The notes under the pieces are model-generated. The model was given only the letters and a program-made list of their open reading frames with translations. It did no database searches and had not been told where the DNA came from. Below are positions 1-9,287 of a DNA stretch of 64,000 bases, piece by piece. The stretch comes from Gordonibacter urolithinfaciens (GTDB taxonomy: Bacteria; Actinomycetota; Coriobacteriia; Coriobacteriales; Eggerthellaceae). The translations under genes were made by a program, and so were the position numbers. The DNA lies in contig NZ_LT900217.1 of assembly GCF_900199375.1 (NCBI RefSeq), positions 62,001 through 126,000 of the forward strand. The letters are read 5' to 3'. The first letter of the stretch is position 1. Every line of letters begins with the position of its first letter.

Positions 1-1851
1 CCACAGAAGCGAGAGCAGCGCGTCGCGGGCGGCCTTCTTGAGCTCCTTCTGGCCGCCTCCCTTGCCCAGCTGGCGCTTGAGGGCGTTCTTCACCGTGGTG
101 CGCGCCTCGCGCACGAGGTAGTCGTCGTCGCCTCCCGTGATGCCGTGCATCTCCACCTGCACCTCGCCCACCACGTCCTTGCGCTTGGACGAGATGGCGG
201 CCGCCACCGAGGCGAAGCCCTGCGAGCCGAGCGCGTTGCGCTCGTCGAGCACGTCCTGCGACGTGTCGCCCACCGACAGGCCGTCCACGAACACGATGCC
301 GCTTTGCACGGTCTCGCCGCGCTTCACGCCCCTGCTCGAAAGCTCCAGGCCCTCGCCGTTCTCGCAGATGAACACGTTCTCGGCGGGCACTCCTGTCGCC
401 TCGGCCAGCTTGGCATGGGCGCGCAGGTGCGTGGCCTCGCCGTGCACGGGCATGAACGCGTTCGGCTGCACGATGGACAGCACCAGCTTCAGCTCCTCGG
501 CGCCGGCGTGGCCGGACACGTGCACCATGGCGCGCTTCTTGTCGTAGACGTCGGCGCCTATCTTCGCCAGCGAGTTGATGACGCGGGTGACGGCCTTCTC
601 GTTGCCGGGCACCGGCGTGGCCGAGATGATGACGGTGTCGCCCTGCTCCAGGTCGATGGTCTTGTGCTCGCCGTTCGCGATGCGGGCCAGCGCCGAGAGC
701 GGCTCGCCCTGGCTGCCCGTGCACATGATGACCACCTGCTCGGGCGGGATGCCCTTGAGGTCGTAGGCGTCCACGATGTCCTCGTCGGGGATGTTCAGGT
801 AGCCCAGGCGGCGCGCGATATCGGTGTTCTGGATCATGGAGCGGCCCGTGACCACGACCTTGCGGCCGTTGTCGCGCGCGGCGTCGCAGATCTGCTGCAT
901 GCGGTGGATGTGGCTGGCGAACGAGGCGATGATGACGCGGCCGCGCGCTTGGGAGATGATCTTGCGCAGCTCCTTGCCCACCTCGGCCTCCGAGGGCGTG
1001 AAGCTGGGGTTCTGGGCGTTCGTGGAGTCGCTCATCATAAGGTCGACGCCCGCCTTGGAGAACTTCGCAAGCGCGCCGAAGTCGGTGGTCACGCCGTCGA
1101 TGGGCGTCTGGTCCAGCTTGAAGTCGCCCGTATGCAGCACGTTCCCGGCCGGGCTCTGGAAGAACACGCCCACGGCGCCCGGGATGGAGTGGTTCACGGC
1201 GAAGAACTCGGCCGTGAAGCAGCCGAGCTTCACCTGGTCGCCCGGCTTGATCTCGATGAGCTTGGCGTTCTTGATCTTGTGCTCGGCGAACTTGCCCTCG
1301 ATGAGGCCGAGCGTCATCTTCGTGCCGTAGATGGGCACTTGGCGGTCGAGGTCCTTCATGAGGTACGGCAGCGTGCCGGTGTGGTCCTCGTGGCCGTGCG
1401 TGATGATGATGCCGCGCAGCTTGTCGGCGTTCTCCAGCACGTAGGTGTAGTCGGGCAGGATGAGGTCGATGCCCGGATGATCGTCGTCGGGGAACATGAG
1501 GCCCGCGTCGTCCAGGATCATGTCGCCCTTGCACTCGAACACGGTCATGTTCTTGCCGATGGCGTCGAGGCCGCCGAGCGGGATGATCTTGAGCGTGGCG
1601 TTCGGGTCCTTCTTCGGCGAGTTGAAGTTGGCGCGGCGCGCATTCTGCTGGCCGCCCTGCTTCTGCTGGCCCTGCCCCGCCTTAGAAAGCTGGGGACGGC
1701 GATGCTCGAGCTGCACGTGCTTGTAGGAGCGCGTCTTCTTCTCGGCGCCGCGCGCGGCTCCCTTGGCGCCGTTGCCGTTGCCCCCGCCGCGGCCGTTGCG
1801 GGACTGCTCCTGCGAACGGCGCTCGGAGCGCTGGTTGTTCTGCTGTTCCAT
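1..1851 (-). CDS. rnj: Ribonuclease J (3' end outside window)
   Basis: Metallo-beta-lactamase/beta-CASP ribonuclease of mRNA decay and RNA processing. The first 617 residues are inside the window and the gene runs off the left edge. Residues 1-85 are a low-complexity tail rich in Gln, Asn, Gly, Arg and Lys. The catalytic core starts near TLKIIPLGGLDAIGKN, and the zinc motif HGHEDH lies at about 152-157. RNase J is usually about 550-600 residues, so the N-terminal tail is an addition of the kind seen in actinobacterial RNase E/J enzymes, possibly for RNA or protein contacts (inference). The ATG at 1851 has an AAGG element five bases upstream. It lies downstream of dapA on the same strand, a common RNase J context. 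Confidence 0.93.
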   Translation of the reverse strand, partial: MEQQNNQRSERRSQEQSRNGRGGGNGNGAKGAARGAEKKTRSYKHVQLEHRRPQLSKAGQGQQKQGGQQNARRANFNSPKKDPNATLKIIPLGGLDAIGKNMTVFECKGDMILDDAGLMFPDDDHPGIDLILPDYTYVLENADKLRGIIITHGHEDHTGTLPYLMKDLDRQVPIYGTKMTLGLIEGKFAEHKIKNAKLIEIKPGDQVKLGCFTAEFFAVNHSIPGAVGVFFQSPAGNVLHTGDFKLDQTPIDGVTTDFGALAKFSKAGVDLMMSDSTNAQNPSFTPSEAEVGKELRKIISQARGRVIIASFASHIHRMQQICDAARDNGRKVVVTGRSMIQNTDIARRLGYLNIPDEDIVDAYDLKGIPPEQVVIMCTGSQGEPLSALARIANGEHKTIDLEQGDTVIISATPVPGNEKAVTRVINSLAKIGADVYDKKRAMVHVSGHAGAEELKLVLSIVQPNAFMPVHGEATHLRAHAKLAEATGVPAENVFICENGEGLELSSRGVKRGETVQSGIVFVDGLSVGDTSQDVLDERNALGSQGFASVAAAISSKRKDVVGEVQVEMHGITGGDDDYLVREARTTVKNALKRQLGKGGGQKELKKAARDALLSLLW

Positions 1852-2017
1852 AAGTACCTTGTCTTTCCGGTCTTGCGCGATCGGGTGCGCATAGACGAAG
1901 AGCCGGGATTCCCGGCTTCGCCTCGGCTCCGCTACCGCCGCAGCCGCCCGTTCGGGCGATCCTGCGGGCAGGGCGCTCCGATAGGAGGCGCGCCCGCTCG
2001 TCGCGGTTTGTCTTGCA

Positions 2018-2037
2018 GCGTCGCCCCGGGGCGACGC
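2018..2037 (-). terminator. Perfect 20-nt palindrome behind dapA
   Basis: GCGTCGCCCCGGGGCGACGC is a perfect palindrome about 30 bases past the dapA stop. It could fold as a strong hairpin, but no U-tract follows, so it may be a Rho-assisted terminator or a 3'-end stabiliser. The remaining dapA-rnj spacer has a second imperfect hairpin near 1897-1921. Confidence 0.35.
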
Positions 2038-2066
2038 AACCTTGCGTTGTCAGTTTCGGACGCGCC

Positions 2067-2966
2067 TTACGCGTCCAGCACGCCGACTTCCCTCATGATG
2101 GCGGCCAGGCGCTCGGACTGCTCGGGGGTGGCGTCCACCAGAGGAAGGCGCACGCCTCCCACCGGGAAGCCCAAGAGCTTGAGCGCCTCCTTCACGAGGA
2201 TGGGGTTCGACGTTTCGAACAGGCCCTTCATGAGCGGCATGAGCGCCTCGTTCGCGGCCGCAGCCGCCTCCCAGTCGCCTGCCGCGCACAAGTCCACGAT
2301 CTCCTTCATGCGCCCGGGCGCCACGTTGCCGATGGTGGAGATGACGCCGGCGCCTCCCAGCCTCATGATGTCGTAGGTGGCGGCGTCGTCGCCCGAGTAC
2401 ACGGCGAAGCCTTCCGGCGCGTCTTCGACGATGGCCTTCACCTGGTCCAGCTTCCCCGAAGCCTCCTTGACGGCCACGACGTTGGCGCACTCGTGCGCCA
2501 GGCGCAGCGTGGTCTCGGCCTCCATGTTAACCACGCAGCGGCCCGGGATGTTGTACAGGATGATGGGCAGCTCCACCGCGTTCGCGATGGTGCGGAAGTG
2601 CTGGTAGATACCTTCTTGCGGGGGCTTGTTGTAGTACGGCACCACGCACATGAAGCCGTCGACGCCAAGCTCCGCCACCTCGCGCGCGAAGTCCACCGTG
2701 TCGGCCGTGCAGTTGTCGCCCACGTTCGCGATGACGGGCACGCGGTCGCCCACCGCCTCCACCACGGCGCGGAACAGGTCGATCTTCTGCGGATAGAACA
2801 CGGTCGGGCTCTCCCCCGTCGTGCCGTTGATGATGAGCGAGTCGCTGCCGCCGTCCACGAGGCGCGCGGCGAGAGCCTGGACCTTGTCCACGTCGAGCTC
2901 GCGGTTCTCGTCGAACGGGGTAACCATGGCCGGTATCATGCGGCCGAAACGGGGCTCTTGCGACAT
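2067..2966 (-). CDS. dapA: 4-hydroxy-tetrahydrodipicolinate synthase
   Basis: Condenses pyruvate with aspartate semialdehyde in the lysine/diaminopimelate pathway (cytosolic TIM barrel of the NAL family). Visible: GTTGES at 48-53 (substrate binding), YYNKPPQEG at 111-119, YNIPGR at 138-143 with catalytic Tyr138, and the Schiff-base Lys167 in VVAVKEASG. The 299-residue length is typical. It lies 110 bp downstream of dapB on the same strand, so the two consecutive pathway steps are probably co-transcribed. Confidence 0.97.
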   Translation of the reverse strand: MSQEPRFGRMIPAMVTPFDENRELDVDKVQALAARLVDGGSDSLIINGTTGESPTVFYPQKIDLFRAVVEAVGDRVPVIANVGDNCTADTVDFAREVAELGVDGFMCVVPYYNKPPQEGIYQHFRTIANAVELPIILYNIPGRCVVNMEAETTLRLAHECANVVAVKEASGKLDQVKAIVEDAPEGFAVYSGDDAATYDIMRLGGAGVISTIGNVAPGRMKEIVDLCAAGDWEAAAAANEALMPLMKGLFETSNPILVKEALKLLGFPVGGVRLPLVDATPEQSERLAAIMREVGVLDA

Positions 2967-3076
2967 GCTGACTCCTCATCTCACTGCACGGCGGCGGGCG
3001 GATGGCATCCGCCGCGCCGAACCTTGCCTATCGTACAAACGTTTATTATGCCATGGGCGGAGGCTTGGTACCGCCC

Positions 3077-3844
3077 TCACGCCATGAAGTTCTCCAAACC
3101 TACAATCAGGCCCGACCGCCCGCCCACGCTGCGAATGCCCAGCAGCACGCCCGGCATGTACGACTCGCGGTCCCACGAGTCGTGGCGGATGGAGAGCGTC
3201 TGGCCGAGCGAGCCGAACACGACCTCCTGGCTGGCCACGTAGCCCATGGAGCGCACGGAGTGCACCGGCACGCCTGCCACGAGCGCGCCGCGCGCGCCCT
3301 CGGCGCCCTCGATCTCCGTCTCGCGCCCGGGCGCCTCGCTCGCGCGCCCGCCGCGCGCCGCGGAGATGATCTCGGCCGTGCGCACCGCGGTGCCCGAGGG
3401 GGCGTCCTTCTTGTTGCAGTGGTGGAACTCCATGACCTCGGCCTCCGGGAAGTAGGGCGCCGCGGCCTTCGCGAACTCCATCATGAGCACGGCCCCCGTG
3501 GTGAAGTTCGGTGCGTAAAAGAGGCACGTGCCCGCAGGCGCGAGCGCGGCCAGCTCCTCGAGCGCGGCGTTCGAGAGCCCCGTGGTGCCCACGACGCAAT
3601 CGACGCCCGCCGGCAGCGCCGCGCGCAGGTTGCCCGCCACGACGGAGGGCTGCGTGAAGTCCACGAGCACGTCGAACTCCGCGCCACCGAGCGCCTCGGC
3701 AACGCTGGCGAACACGGGGAACGCCGCGCTTTGCCCATGCGGGTCGATGCCGCAGGCCACCTCCATGTCCGGCGCCGCGCCCACCGCCTCCACGACGGTG
3801 GCGCCCATGCGGCCCGCACACCCCGACACTGCTACTCTGATCAT
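3077..3844 (-). CDS. dapB: 4-hydroxy-tetrahydrodipicolinate reductase
   Basis: NAD(P)H-dependent reductase that acts on the DapA product. The Rossmann loop SGCAGRMG is at 7-14. The catalytic/substrate segment EFHHCNKKDAPSGTA is at about 139-153, with the HH pair at 141-142 and the Lys-Asp-Ala-Pro-Ser-Gly-Thr signature. The 255-residue length is normal. The ATG at 3844 follows an AGGCAGGA ribosome site. First gene of the dapB-dapA group. Confidence 0.97.
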   Translation of the reverse strand: MIRVAVSGCAGRMGATVVEAVGAAPDMEVACGIDPHGQSAAFPVFASVAEALGGAEFDVLVDFTQPSVVAGNLRAALPAGVDCVVGTTGLSNAALEELAALAPAGTCLFYAPNFTTGAVLMMEFAKAAAPYFPEAEVMEFHHCNKKDAPSGTAVRTAEIISAARGGRASEAPGRETEIEGAEGARGALVAGVPVHSVRSMGYVASQEVVFGSLGQTLSIRHDSWDRESYMPGVLLGIRSVGGRSGLIVGLENFMA

Positions 3845-4167
3845 GCGATTCCTGCCTTTCGTTCACGGTCTGGAACATCCTACCACGCGAAGCCGACCGA
3901 AAGGCGCATCGTTACCCCGGCGGCACCGTTTGGCGGACGGCAGGAGGGGATGCTTTTTCCTGTCGGCTTCGTCTTGTCAGCCGGCCGTTGTCGGGCGTTC
4001 GGGAGCGGCCGGACCGGCGCATCCATTCAACCTCGCAGGTTGGCAGGGTGCGCCGGGGCGGCCGCCTCTGCACGCACGGTCCCGGCCGGCTGGTTTGAGG
4101 GAGGGAGATGTCGAGGCGGGGCCGCAAGCCATCGCCATCGCCTGCGGGATGCGTGGGGCTCGCGGCG

Positions 4168-4303
4168 GGACAGGGGGACGGCGGGACAGGGGGACGGTTC
4201 TCTTGTCCCACAGTATCCGGGACCGCAGGACAGGGGCGCAGGACAGAGGGACGGTTCTCTTGTCCCGCAGCATCTGCAGGACAAGAGAACCGTCCCTCTG
4301 TCC
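4168..4303. repeat. REP-like palindromic repeat cluster
   Basis: The dapB-pnp gap (3845-4398) is mostly non-coding. It holds three copies of a 25-base unit (GGACAGRGGGACGG followed by TTCTCTTGTCC): 4184-4208 and 4241-4265 in one orientation, and 4279-4303 inverted. The last two form a perfect 25-bp inverted repeat around a 13-base loop. A partial unit lies at 4168-4181. Such units resemble REP elements mobilised by RAYT transposases (inference; no such gene is in the window). Nothing else recognisable is in this 554-bp gap apart from the pnp terminator. Confidence 0.75.
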
Positions 4304-4364
4304 CTCCTCTCCCTGTCCCTGTCCCTGCGTTCTGGGGCTTTTGATACGGCCCCTGAATAAAGAA

Positions 4365-4388
4365 GGAGGCCGCGTCCCCGCGGCCTCC
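4365..4388 (-). terminator. Intrinsic terminator of pnp
   Basis: A perfect 10-bp GC-rich stem (GGAGGCCGCG/CGCGGCCTCC, loop of four) starts 11 bases past the pnp stop. On the minus strand it is followed by TTCTTT. Confidence 0.8.
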
Positions 4389-4398
4389 CCGTTGTTTG

Positions 4399-6648
4399 CT
4401 AGCCCTCGTGGCGGCGGCGCGGCGTGCGGCCGTTGCCGTTGCCGTTGCCGTTGCGGTTGCTGCGGCCGGGACGGTTGTCCCGCTCGCTGCGCTCGCTGCG
4501 GTCCTCGCGGCGCGGGCGGTCGCTGCGCTCGCGCCGCTCCCCGCCGTTGTTCGCGCCCTCGGGGGCGTCCGGCTTGTCCAGGCGGTCGAGCGAGATCTTG
4601 CCCGTCTTCGGATCCACCTCGAGCACTTCCACCTTCACCACGTCGCCCAGCGTGAGCACGTCCTCCACGGAGGCCACGCGGCCGTTGGCCACGCGGGAGA
4701 TGTGCAGCAGGCCGTCCTTGCCAGGCGTCAGCTTGACGAACGCGCCGAAGTCCTTGATGCCCACGACCTCGCCGTCGAACTGCTCGCCCACCTCGGGCTC
4801 CTTCACGATGCCCAGGATCATGGCCTTCGCGGCCTCGCCGGCCGGGCCCTCGATGGCGGCGATGTGGATGGTGCCGTCCTCCTCGATGTTGATCTGGGCG
4901 CCCGTCTCCTCCTGGATGCCGCGGACTACCTTGCCGCCGCTGCCGATGACGTCGCGGATCTTGTCCACCGGGATGTGGATCGTCTCGATGCGGGGCGCGA
5001 ACTGCGAGAGCTCCTCGCGCGGCGCCTCGATGGTCTCCAGCATGGCGTCCAGGATGTGGGCGCGGCCCTCGCTCGCCTGCGCGAGCGCGCGGGCCAGGAT
5101 CTCGACGGACAGGCCGCGGGCCTTGTTGTCCATCTGCAGGGCCGTGATGCCCTTCTCCGTGCCGCACACCTTGAAGTCCATGTCGCCGAGGAAGTCCTCG
5201 ATGCCCTGGATGTCGGAGAGGATGACCACGTCATCGCCCTCCTTGATGAGACCCATGGCGATGCCGGAGACCGGCGCCTTGATGGGCACGCCGGCGTCCA
5301 TGAGGGCCAGCGTGGACCCGCAGGTGGAGGCCATGGACGAGGAGCCGTTGGACTCCAGCACCTCGGACACCACGCGGATGGCGTAGGGGAACTCGTCCTC
5401 GTCCGGCAGCACCGGCAGAAGCGCGCGCTCCGCCAGCGCCCCGTGGCCGATCTCGCGGCGCTTCGGCGCGCCCATGCGGCCCGCCTCGCCCGTGCAGTAC
5501 GGCGGGAAGTTGTACTGGTGCATGTAGCGCTTGCCCTCGGCGGGGTCGATGGTGTCGAGGCGCTGCCACTCGTTCAGCATGCCGAGCGTCACCACGGACA
5601 GCACCTGGGTCTGGCCGCGCTGGAACAGGCCCGAGCCGTGCACGCGGGGCAGGTAGCCCGGCACGATGTAGAGCGGGCGGATCTCCTCGGGCGTGCGGCC
5701 GTCGGCGCGCTCGCCGGTGGCGATGACCATGGCGCGCATGGCCTTCTTCTCGAGCTTCTTCAGCTCGGCGGCGATGTCGCCCTTCCAGGCGGCGCGCTCC
5801 TCGTCGGAGAACTGCTCGGCCTTGATGCGCTCCTTGAGCTCCTCGACCTTGCCCATGCGCGACAGCTTGTCGGCGTCGTGCAGCGCGGCGGACATCTCGT
5901 CCATGAACGGCGCCACGCGGCTTGCGATGGCCGGGTCGGCCACGTGCACCGGCCACTCGACCGGCTGGATGTTCGCACGGTCGAGGAAGCGCTGCTGCAC
6001 CTCGCAGAACGCGGCGATGGCCTCCTGGCCGAAGGCCATGGCGGCCAGCATGTCCTGCTCGGAGATCTCGTCGGCGCCCGCCTCCACCATGGAGATGTAG
6101 TCGGCCGTGCCGGCGATGGTGAGCTCCAGGTCGGAGTGCTCGGACTCCTCGAACGTCGGGTTCACGATGAACTCGCCCGTCTCGATGTCGCGGCCGATGC
6201 GCACGCAGGCGGCAGGGCCGTCGAAGGGGGCCGCGCCCAGCATGAGGGCGGCGCTCGCGCCCATGACGCAGATGGTGTCGGGCGGGTTCACGCTGTCCAC
6301 CACGAGCGTCGTGCACACCACGTGCACCTCGCGCTTGAAGCCGTCCACGAAGCCGGGGCGGATGGGACGGTCCACCATGCGCGCCGTGAGCGTGCCCTTG
6401 TCCGAGGGGCGCGCCTCGCGCTTCAGGTAGCCGCCCGGGATGCGGCCGACGGCGTACATCTTCTCGATGAAGTCGACCGTGAGCGGGAAGAAGTCGTAGT
6501 CCTTCTCCTGCCCGATGACCGCCGTGACCAGCACGGTGGTGTCGCCCTGCGTGACGACCACGGAACCGGTCGCCTGCTTGGCCAGCTCGCCCGTCTCCAA
6601 GCGGTACTGCTTCCCGTACAGCTCGAAGGATTCGACGATTTTCTCCAT
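4399..6648 (-). CDS. pnp: Polyribonucleotide nucleotidyltransferase (PNPase)
   Basis: Phosphorolytic 3'-5' exoribonuclease. Two RNase PH domains flank a helical linker. A KH domain follows (IGSGGKVVRGI near residue 566) and then an S1 domain (about 616-670, GVGIKDFGAFVKL-type core, here VVGIKDFGAFVKL). The last ~50 residues are a charged Arg/Gly/Asn tail rich in RSDRPRRE and NGNGNGNG stretches, so the protein is 749 residues against about 710 in E. coli. I use the ATG at 6648 (MEKIVESFELYG), the conserved family start. An in-frame upstream ATG at 6693 would add 15 unrelated residues. It lies directly downstream of rpsO, the classical rpsO-pnp pairing. Confidence 0.96.
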   Translation of the reverse strand: MEKIVESFELYGKQYRLETGELAKQATGSVVVTQGDTTVLVTAVIGQEKDYDFFPLTVDFIEKMYAVGRIPGGYLKREARPSDKGTLTARMVDRPIRPGFVDGFKREVHVVCTTLVVDSVNPPDTICVMGASAALMLGAAPFDGPAACVRIGRDIETGEFIVNPTFEESEHSDLELTIAGTADYISMVEAGADEISEQDMLAAMAFGQEAIAAFCEVQQRFLDRANIQPVEWPVHVADPAIASRVAPFMDEMSAALHDADKLSRMGKVEELKERIKAEQFSDEERAAWKGDIAAELKKLEKKAMRAMVIATGERADGRTPEEIRPLYIVPGYLPRVHGSGLFQRGQTQVLSVVTLGMLNEWQRLDTIDPAEGKRYMHQYNFPPYCTGEAGRMGAPKRREIGHGALAERALLPVLPDEDEFPYAIRVVSEVLESNGSSSMASTCGSTLALMDAGVPIKAPVSGIAMGLIKEGDDVVILSDIQGIEDFLGDMDFKVCGTEKGITALQMDNKARGLSVEILARALAQASEGRAHILDAMLETIEAPREELSQFAPRIETIHIPVDKIRDVIGSGGKVVRGIQEETGAQINIEEDGTIHIAAIEGPAGEAAKAMILGIVKEPEVGEQFDGEVVGIKDFGAFVKLTPGKDGLLHISRVANGRVASVEDVLTLGDVVKVEVLEVDPKTGKISLDRLDKPDAPEGANNGGERRERSDRPRREDRSERSERDNRPGRSNRNGNGNGNGRTPRRRHEG

Positions 6649-6888
6649 ATGCACATTTCTTTCTCTTCGCCTTGGACGCCCTAGTGCGGCCAAGCTTCTT
6701 CGGCGCCGTCCGCTCCCTGCGGGCGGGCCGCGAGCAGAAGCGCCCTTGCGCTTCCGACCGCTCTATACAGAAGGAAGCTGCGCGCTTCCGGCTGTCCTTT
6801 CCCCGCCGTCCCCGAAGGACGGCGCCCCTCCGACGCGCGGAGGGCGGCGGGCGGCTTGTCCGGCAGGTCCCCGCCGCCGCCTATGCGC

Positions 6889-6912
6889 GGGAGCCCGCAT
6901 GTGCGGGCTCCC
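6889..6912 (-). terminator. Stem-loop behind rpsO
   Basis: Perfect 11-bp stem GGGAGCCCGCA/TGCGGGCTCCC with a tight loop, 8 bases past the rpsO stop and without a U-tract. In other bacteria a similar rpsO-pnp hairpin can attenuate or be an RNase III site. That role here is inference. Confidence 0.5.
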
Positions 6913-6920
6913 GGTTCGTG

Positions 6921-7208
6921 CTAGATGTTGTCGCGGATGCCGAGCTTCTTGATAAGGGCACGGTATTCCTCGATGTCGCGGTTCTTGACGTACTTCAAGA
7001 GGCCGCGGCGCTTGCCGATGAGCATCATGAGGCCACGCTGCGTGTGCTTGTCCTTCTTGTGCACCTTCAGGTGCTCGGTGAGGTTGCGGATGCGCTCCGT
7101 GAGGATGGCGATCTGCACTTCGGGGCTGCCGGAATCGCCCTCGCCCTTGCCGAACTCCTTGATGAGCTCCGCGGTGCGCTCCTTCGTGATGCTGAGCTTG
7201 TCGGCCAT
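6921..7208 (-). CDS. rpsO: 30S ribosomal protein S15
   Basis: Primary 16S rRNA-binding protein of the small subunit. The 95-residue product has the S15 hallmarks: [17 protein letters not shown] at about 24-40, [15 protein letters not shown], and [11 protein letters not shown]. The ATG at 7208 follows an AAGGAAAGG ribosome site. It is the first gene of rpsO-pnp, with a good promoter about 150 bases upstream. Confidence 0.97.
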   Translation of the reverse strand: MADKLSITKERTAELIKEFGKGEGDSGSPEVQIAILTERIRNLTEHLKVHKKDKHTQRGLMMLIGKRRGLLKYVKNRDIEEYRALIKKLGIRDNI

Positions 7209-7359
7209 GGTTCCACCTTTCCTTGGGCGCGCTCGCGCGCCGCCTCGTCATCGCCCCCGCCCGGCCAGGGCGGTTGCGTTCGTTGCGCTCCCCTCTGGGT
7301 GGGCATGCGGTGAGACATGCGGACCAAGCGGAGAGTGCCTGCGTTTTCGCAGCCTGCCT

Positions 7360-7388
7360 ATTGTAGGCGATGCCGGAAGGGCGGGCAA
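7360..7388 (-). promoter_or_regulatory. Promoter for rpsO-pnp
   Basis: On the minus strand TTGCCC (7388-7383) and TACAAT (7365-7360) are spaced by 17 bp, a good housekeeping sigma match. Predicted start near 7353 gives a leader of about 145 nt, long enough for S15 autoregulation (inference). Confidence 0.6.
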
Positions 7389-7448
7389 GCGCCCGTGGCC
7401 CTCACCCACAGGTTGCCCACATTGCGGCCGCCGGCAGGGCCTCGGCCG

Positions 7449-7904
7449 CTACCGCACCAGGTCCAGCTCCATGAACACGTCGGCCAGGGGGTTGTCGTCG
7501 TAGCGGTCGATGTCGCGGAAGCCTAAGCGGCGGTAGAGGCCGATGGCGTTCGCGGACGTGGAGATGGTGTCGAGGCGCATGGCCCGAAAGCCCCGGGAGC
7601 GCGCGAGGCCGATGGCCTGCTCGGCCAGGCGCCGACCCCAGCCGTGCCCTTGCAGGCGCTCGTAAACGAACAGCGTCTTGAGCTCGCACACGTCCTTGGA
7701 AAGCGCCCGCACGCCCACGCAGCCGGCCACGTCGCCGCCGTCCTCGACAAGGCACCAGAAGGCCTCGTAGGCCGCCTCGACGTCGAGCAGGTGAGCATGG
7801 CGCCCCTCCGGGTCGAACGTGCGCCCCGACTCGGGCAGGCAGCGCGCGAGGAAGGCGCGCAGGGGGGCGGCGAGGTCGGGGCGGTAGGGCTCGATGATGG
7901 GCAT
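7449..7904 (-). CDS. GNAT-family N-acetyltransferase
   Basis: A 151-residue acetyl-CoA-dependent acetyltransferase. The acetyl-CoA loop (motif A) is visible as RLQGHGWGRRLAEQAI, and motif B as ANAIGLYRRLGF near the C-terminus. I chose the ATG at 7904 (MPIIEPYRP) because GAGGAG sits just upstream; the longer frame from 7967 lacks a ribosome site. Substrate unknown. Monocistronic by context. Confidence 0.85.
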   Translation of the reverse strand: MPIIEPYRPDLAAPLRAFLARCLPESGRTFDPEGRHAHLLDVEAAYEAFWCLVEDGGDVAGCVGVRALSKDVCELKTLFVYERLQGHGWGRRLAEQAIGLARSRGFRAMRLDTISTSANAIGLYRRLGFRDIDRYDDNPLADVFMELDLVR

Positions 7905-8072
7905 GGGGCTCCTCTCGGTCGGTTGCGTCCCGTGCGGGCGGCGCGGGCACGTGCATAACGCCTTCATGATAGCGGCCCTTTGTTGCCGATCGATTTCAAG
8001 CTGGAATTTCGGGAACGCGCGCTGCGGGCCGCGCCCGGATGCCGCGTGCGGCGGATACGGCGGCCGCCCTCC

Positions 8073-9224
8073 TCACTTCCCCACGCTCGGGCCCTGCGGG
8101 ATCCATACGGTGAACGACGTAAGGCCCGCGTCGCTCGTGGCGTAGATGTCCCCGCCGTGGGCGCGCGCGATCTCGCGCGCGATGGCGAGCCCGAGCCCCG
8201 CGCCGCCCCCGTCCGAGCCGCGTGCGGCGTCGGCGCGGAAGAACTTCTCGAAGATGCGCTCGAGGTGCTCGGGCGACAGCTCGCGGCCGCGGTCGGTCAC
8301 GGTGAGCTCCCACCACACGAAGCCGTCCGGCGCGACCACGAGCCCCGTGCGCACGCGCACCTCGGTGCCCGCATCGGCGTAGGCCACGGCGTTCTTCAGC
8401 ACGTTGTTCAGCACGCGCGCCACCCGCCCCGCGTCGGCGAACACGGGCAGCTCGTCCGGCCCGTCGAACACGAGCGAGAGGGAGCGCCCCTCGGCCAGCG
8501 GGTAGAACTCCTCTATCACCTGGCTCACGAAAAGCGCGCCGTCGAAGCGCGAGCGCTCGATGGGGATGGTCTGCAGGTTGTAGCGCGTGATCTCGAAGAA
8601 CTCGTCGAGCAGCTCCTCCAGGCGGTACGCCTTCGCCAGCGTTATGCCCGTGTAGCGCGCCCGCACGTCCACCGGCAGGTCGGGCGACTCCTCCAGGAGC
8701 GTCAGGTAGCCGATGATGGACGTGAGCGGCGTCTTGATGTCGTGGGCCAGGTACACCACGAGCTCGTTCTTGCGCTCCTCGGCCGCTTTCGCCGCGCGCT
8801 CGCTGCGCTCGCCCTCGGCCTTGATGCCGTTCAGGAACAAGGCCGTGGGCGCGAGCTCGCTCGGCAGCACGACGGGGCCCTCGCGCTTGGCCAGCACGTC
8901 GGTCACGGAGTCGAGCAGCAGGTCGAAGTAGCGCAGGGCCCGGTTGATGCCCGAGCGCACCACCAGCACGATTCCTGCGATGAAGCCTACGGCCACGCAC
9001 ACGAGGAACAGGTTCGCGATGGCCGTATGCACCCAGTAATTCTGGCCCACGAGGTTGTACGCGAGGTTCGACAGGCTCGATCCCAGCGTGTTCATGAAGC
9101 CGAGGAACAGCGCCAGGTACACGACGGCGAACACGACCACGTTCACCAGCGTGCGCCGCAGGACGCTGTTCGAGAGCCGTCTCGTCTGGTCCTGCTTCGC
9201 CTGGCTGAATCCGCTCGCATCCAT
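8073..9224 (-). CDS. VanS-like sensor histidine kinase
   Basis: Membrane sensor kinase of 383 residues. There are two membrane segments (about 27-45 and 67-90) with a short external loop. The phosphoacceptor His161 lies in AHDIKTPLTSI (DHp helix), the N box in VLNNVLKNAVAYA, and the G2 box GGGAGLGLAIAREIARAHGG is intact. The G1 box is atypical: DRGREL replaces the usual DxGxG pattern, as in VanS relatives where this box is also degenerate. It pairs with the response regulator 63 bp upstream. The very short sensor loop suggests an envelope or membrane-embedded cue (inference). Ligand unknown. Confidence 0.9.
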   Translation of the reverse strand: MDASGFSQAKQDQTRRLSNSVLRRTLVNVVVFAVVYLALFLGFMNTLGSSLSNLAYNLVGQNYWVHTAIANLFLVCVAVGFIAGIVLVVRSGINRALRYFDLLLDSVTDVLAKREGPVVLPSELAPTALFLNGIKAEGERSERAAKAAEERKNELVVYLAHDIKTPLTSIIGYLTLLEESPDLPVDVRARYTGITLAKAYRLEELLDEFFEITRYNLQTIPIERSRFDGALFVSQVIEEFYPLAEGRSLSLVFDGPDELPVFADAGRVARVLNNVLKNAVAYADAGTEVRVRTGLVVAPDGFVWWELTVTDRGRELSPEHLERIFEKFFRADAARGSDGGGAGLGLAIAREIARAHGGDIYATSDAGLTSFTVWIPQGPSVGK

Positions 9225-9287
9225 CGCGCGTCCCTTCCCTCACATCCGCCGCACCCGCCGCCGGCCGTCCGTGCGACGCCGATACCG

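Noticed and set aside
145-2376. 743-codon plus-strand open frame
   Set aside because: Antisense to rnj and dapA; long open antisense frames are expected in DNA with this GC content, and its His/Arg/Val-rich product has no domain.
4168-4303. CRISPR array
   Set aside because: Repeat units are too few, partly inverted and lack regular spacers; no cas genes are nearby.
4396-6684. 762-codon plus-strand open frame
   Set aside because: Antisense mirror of pnp with biased composition and no ribosome site.
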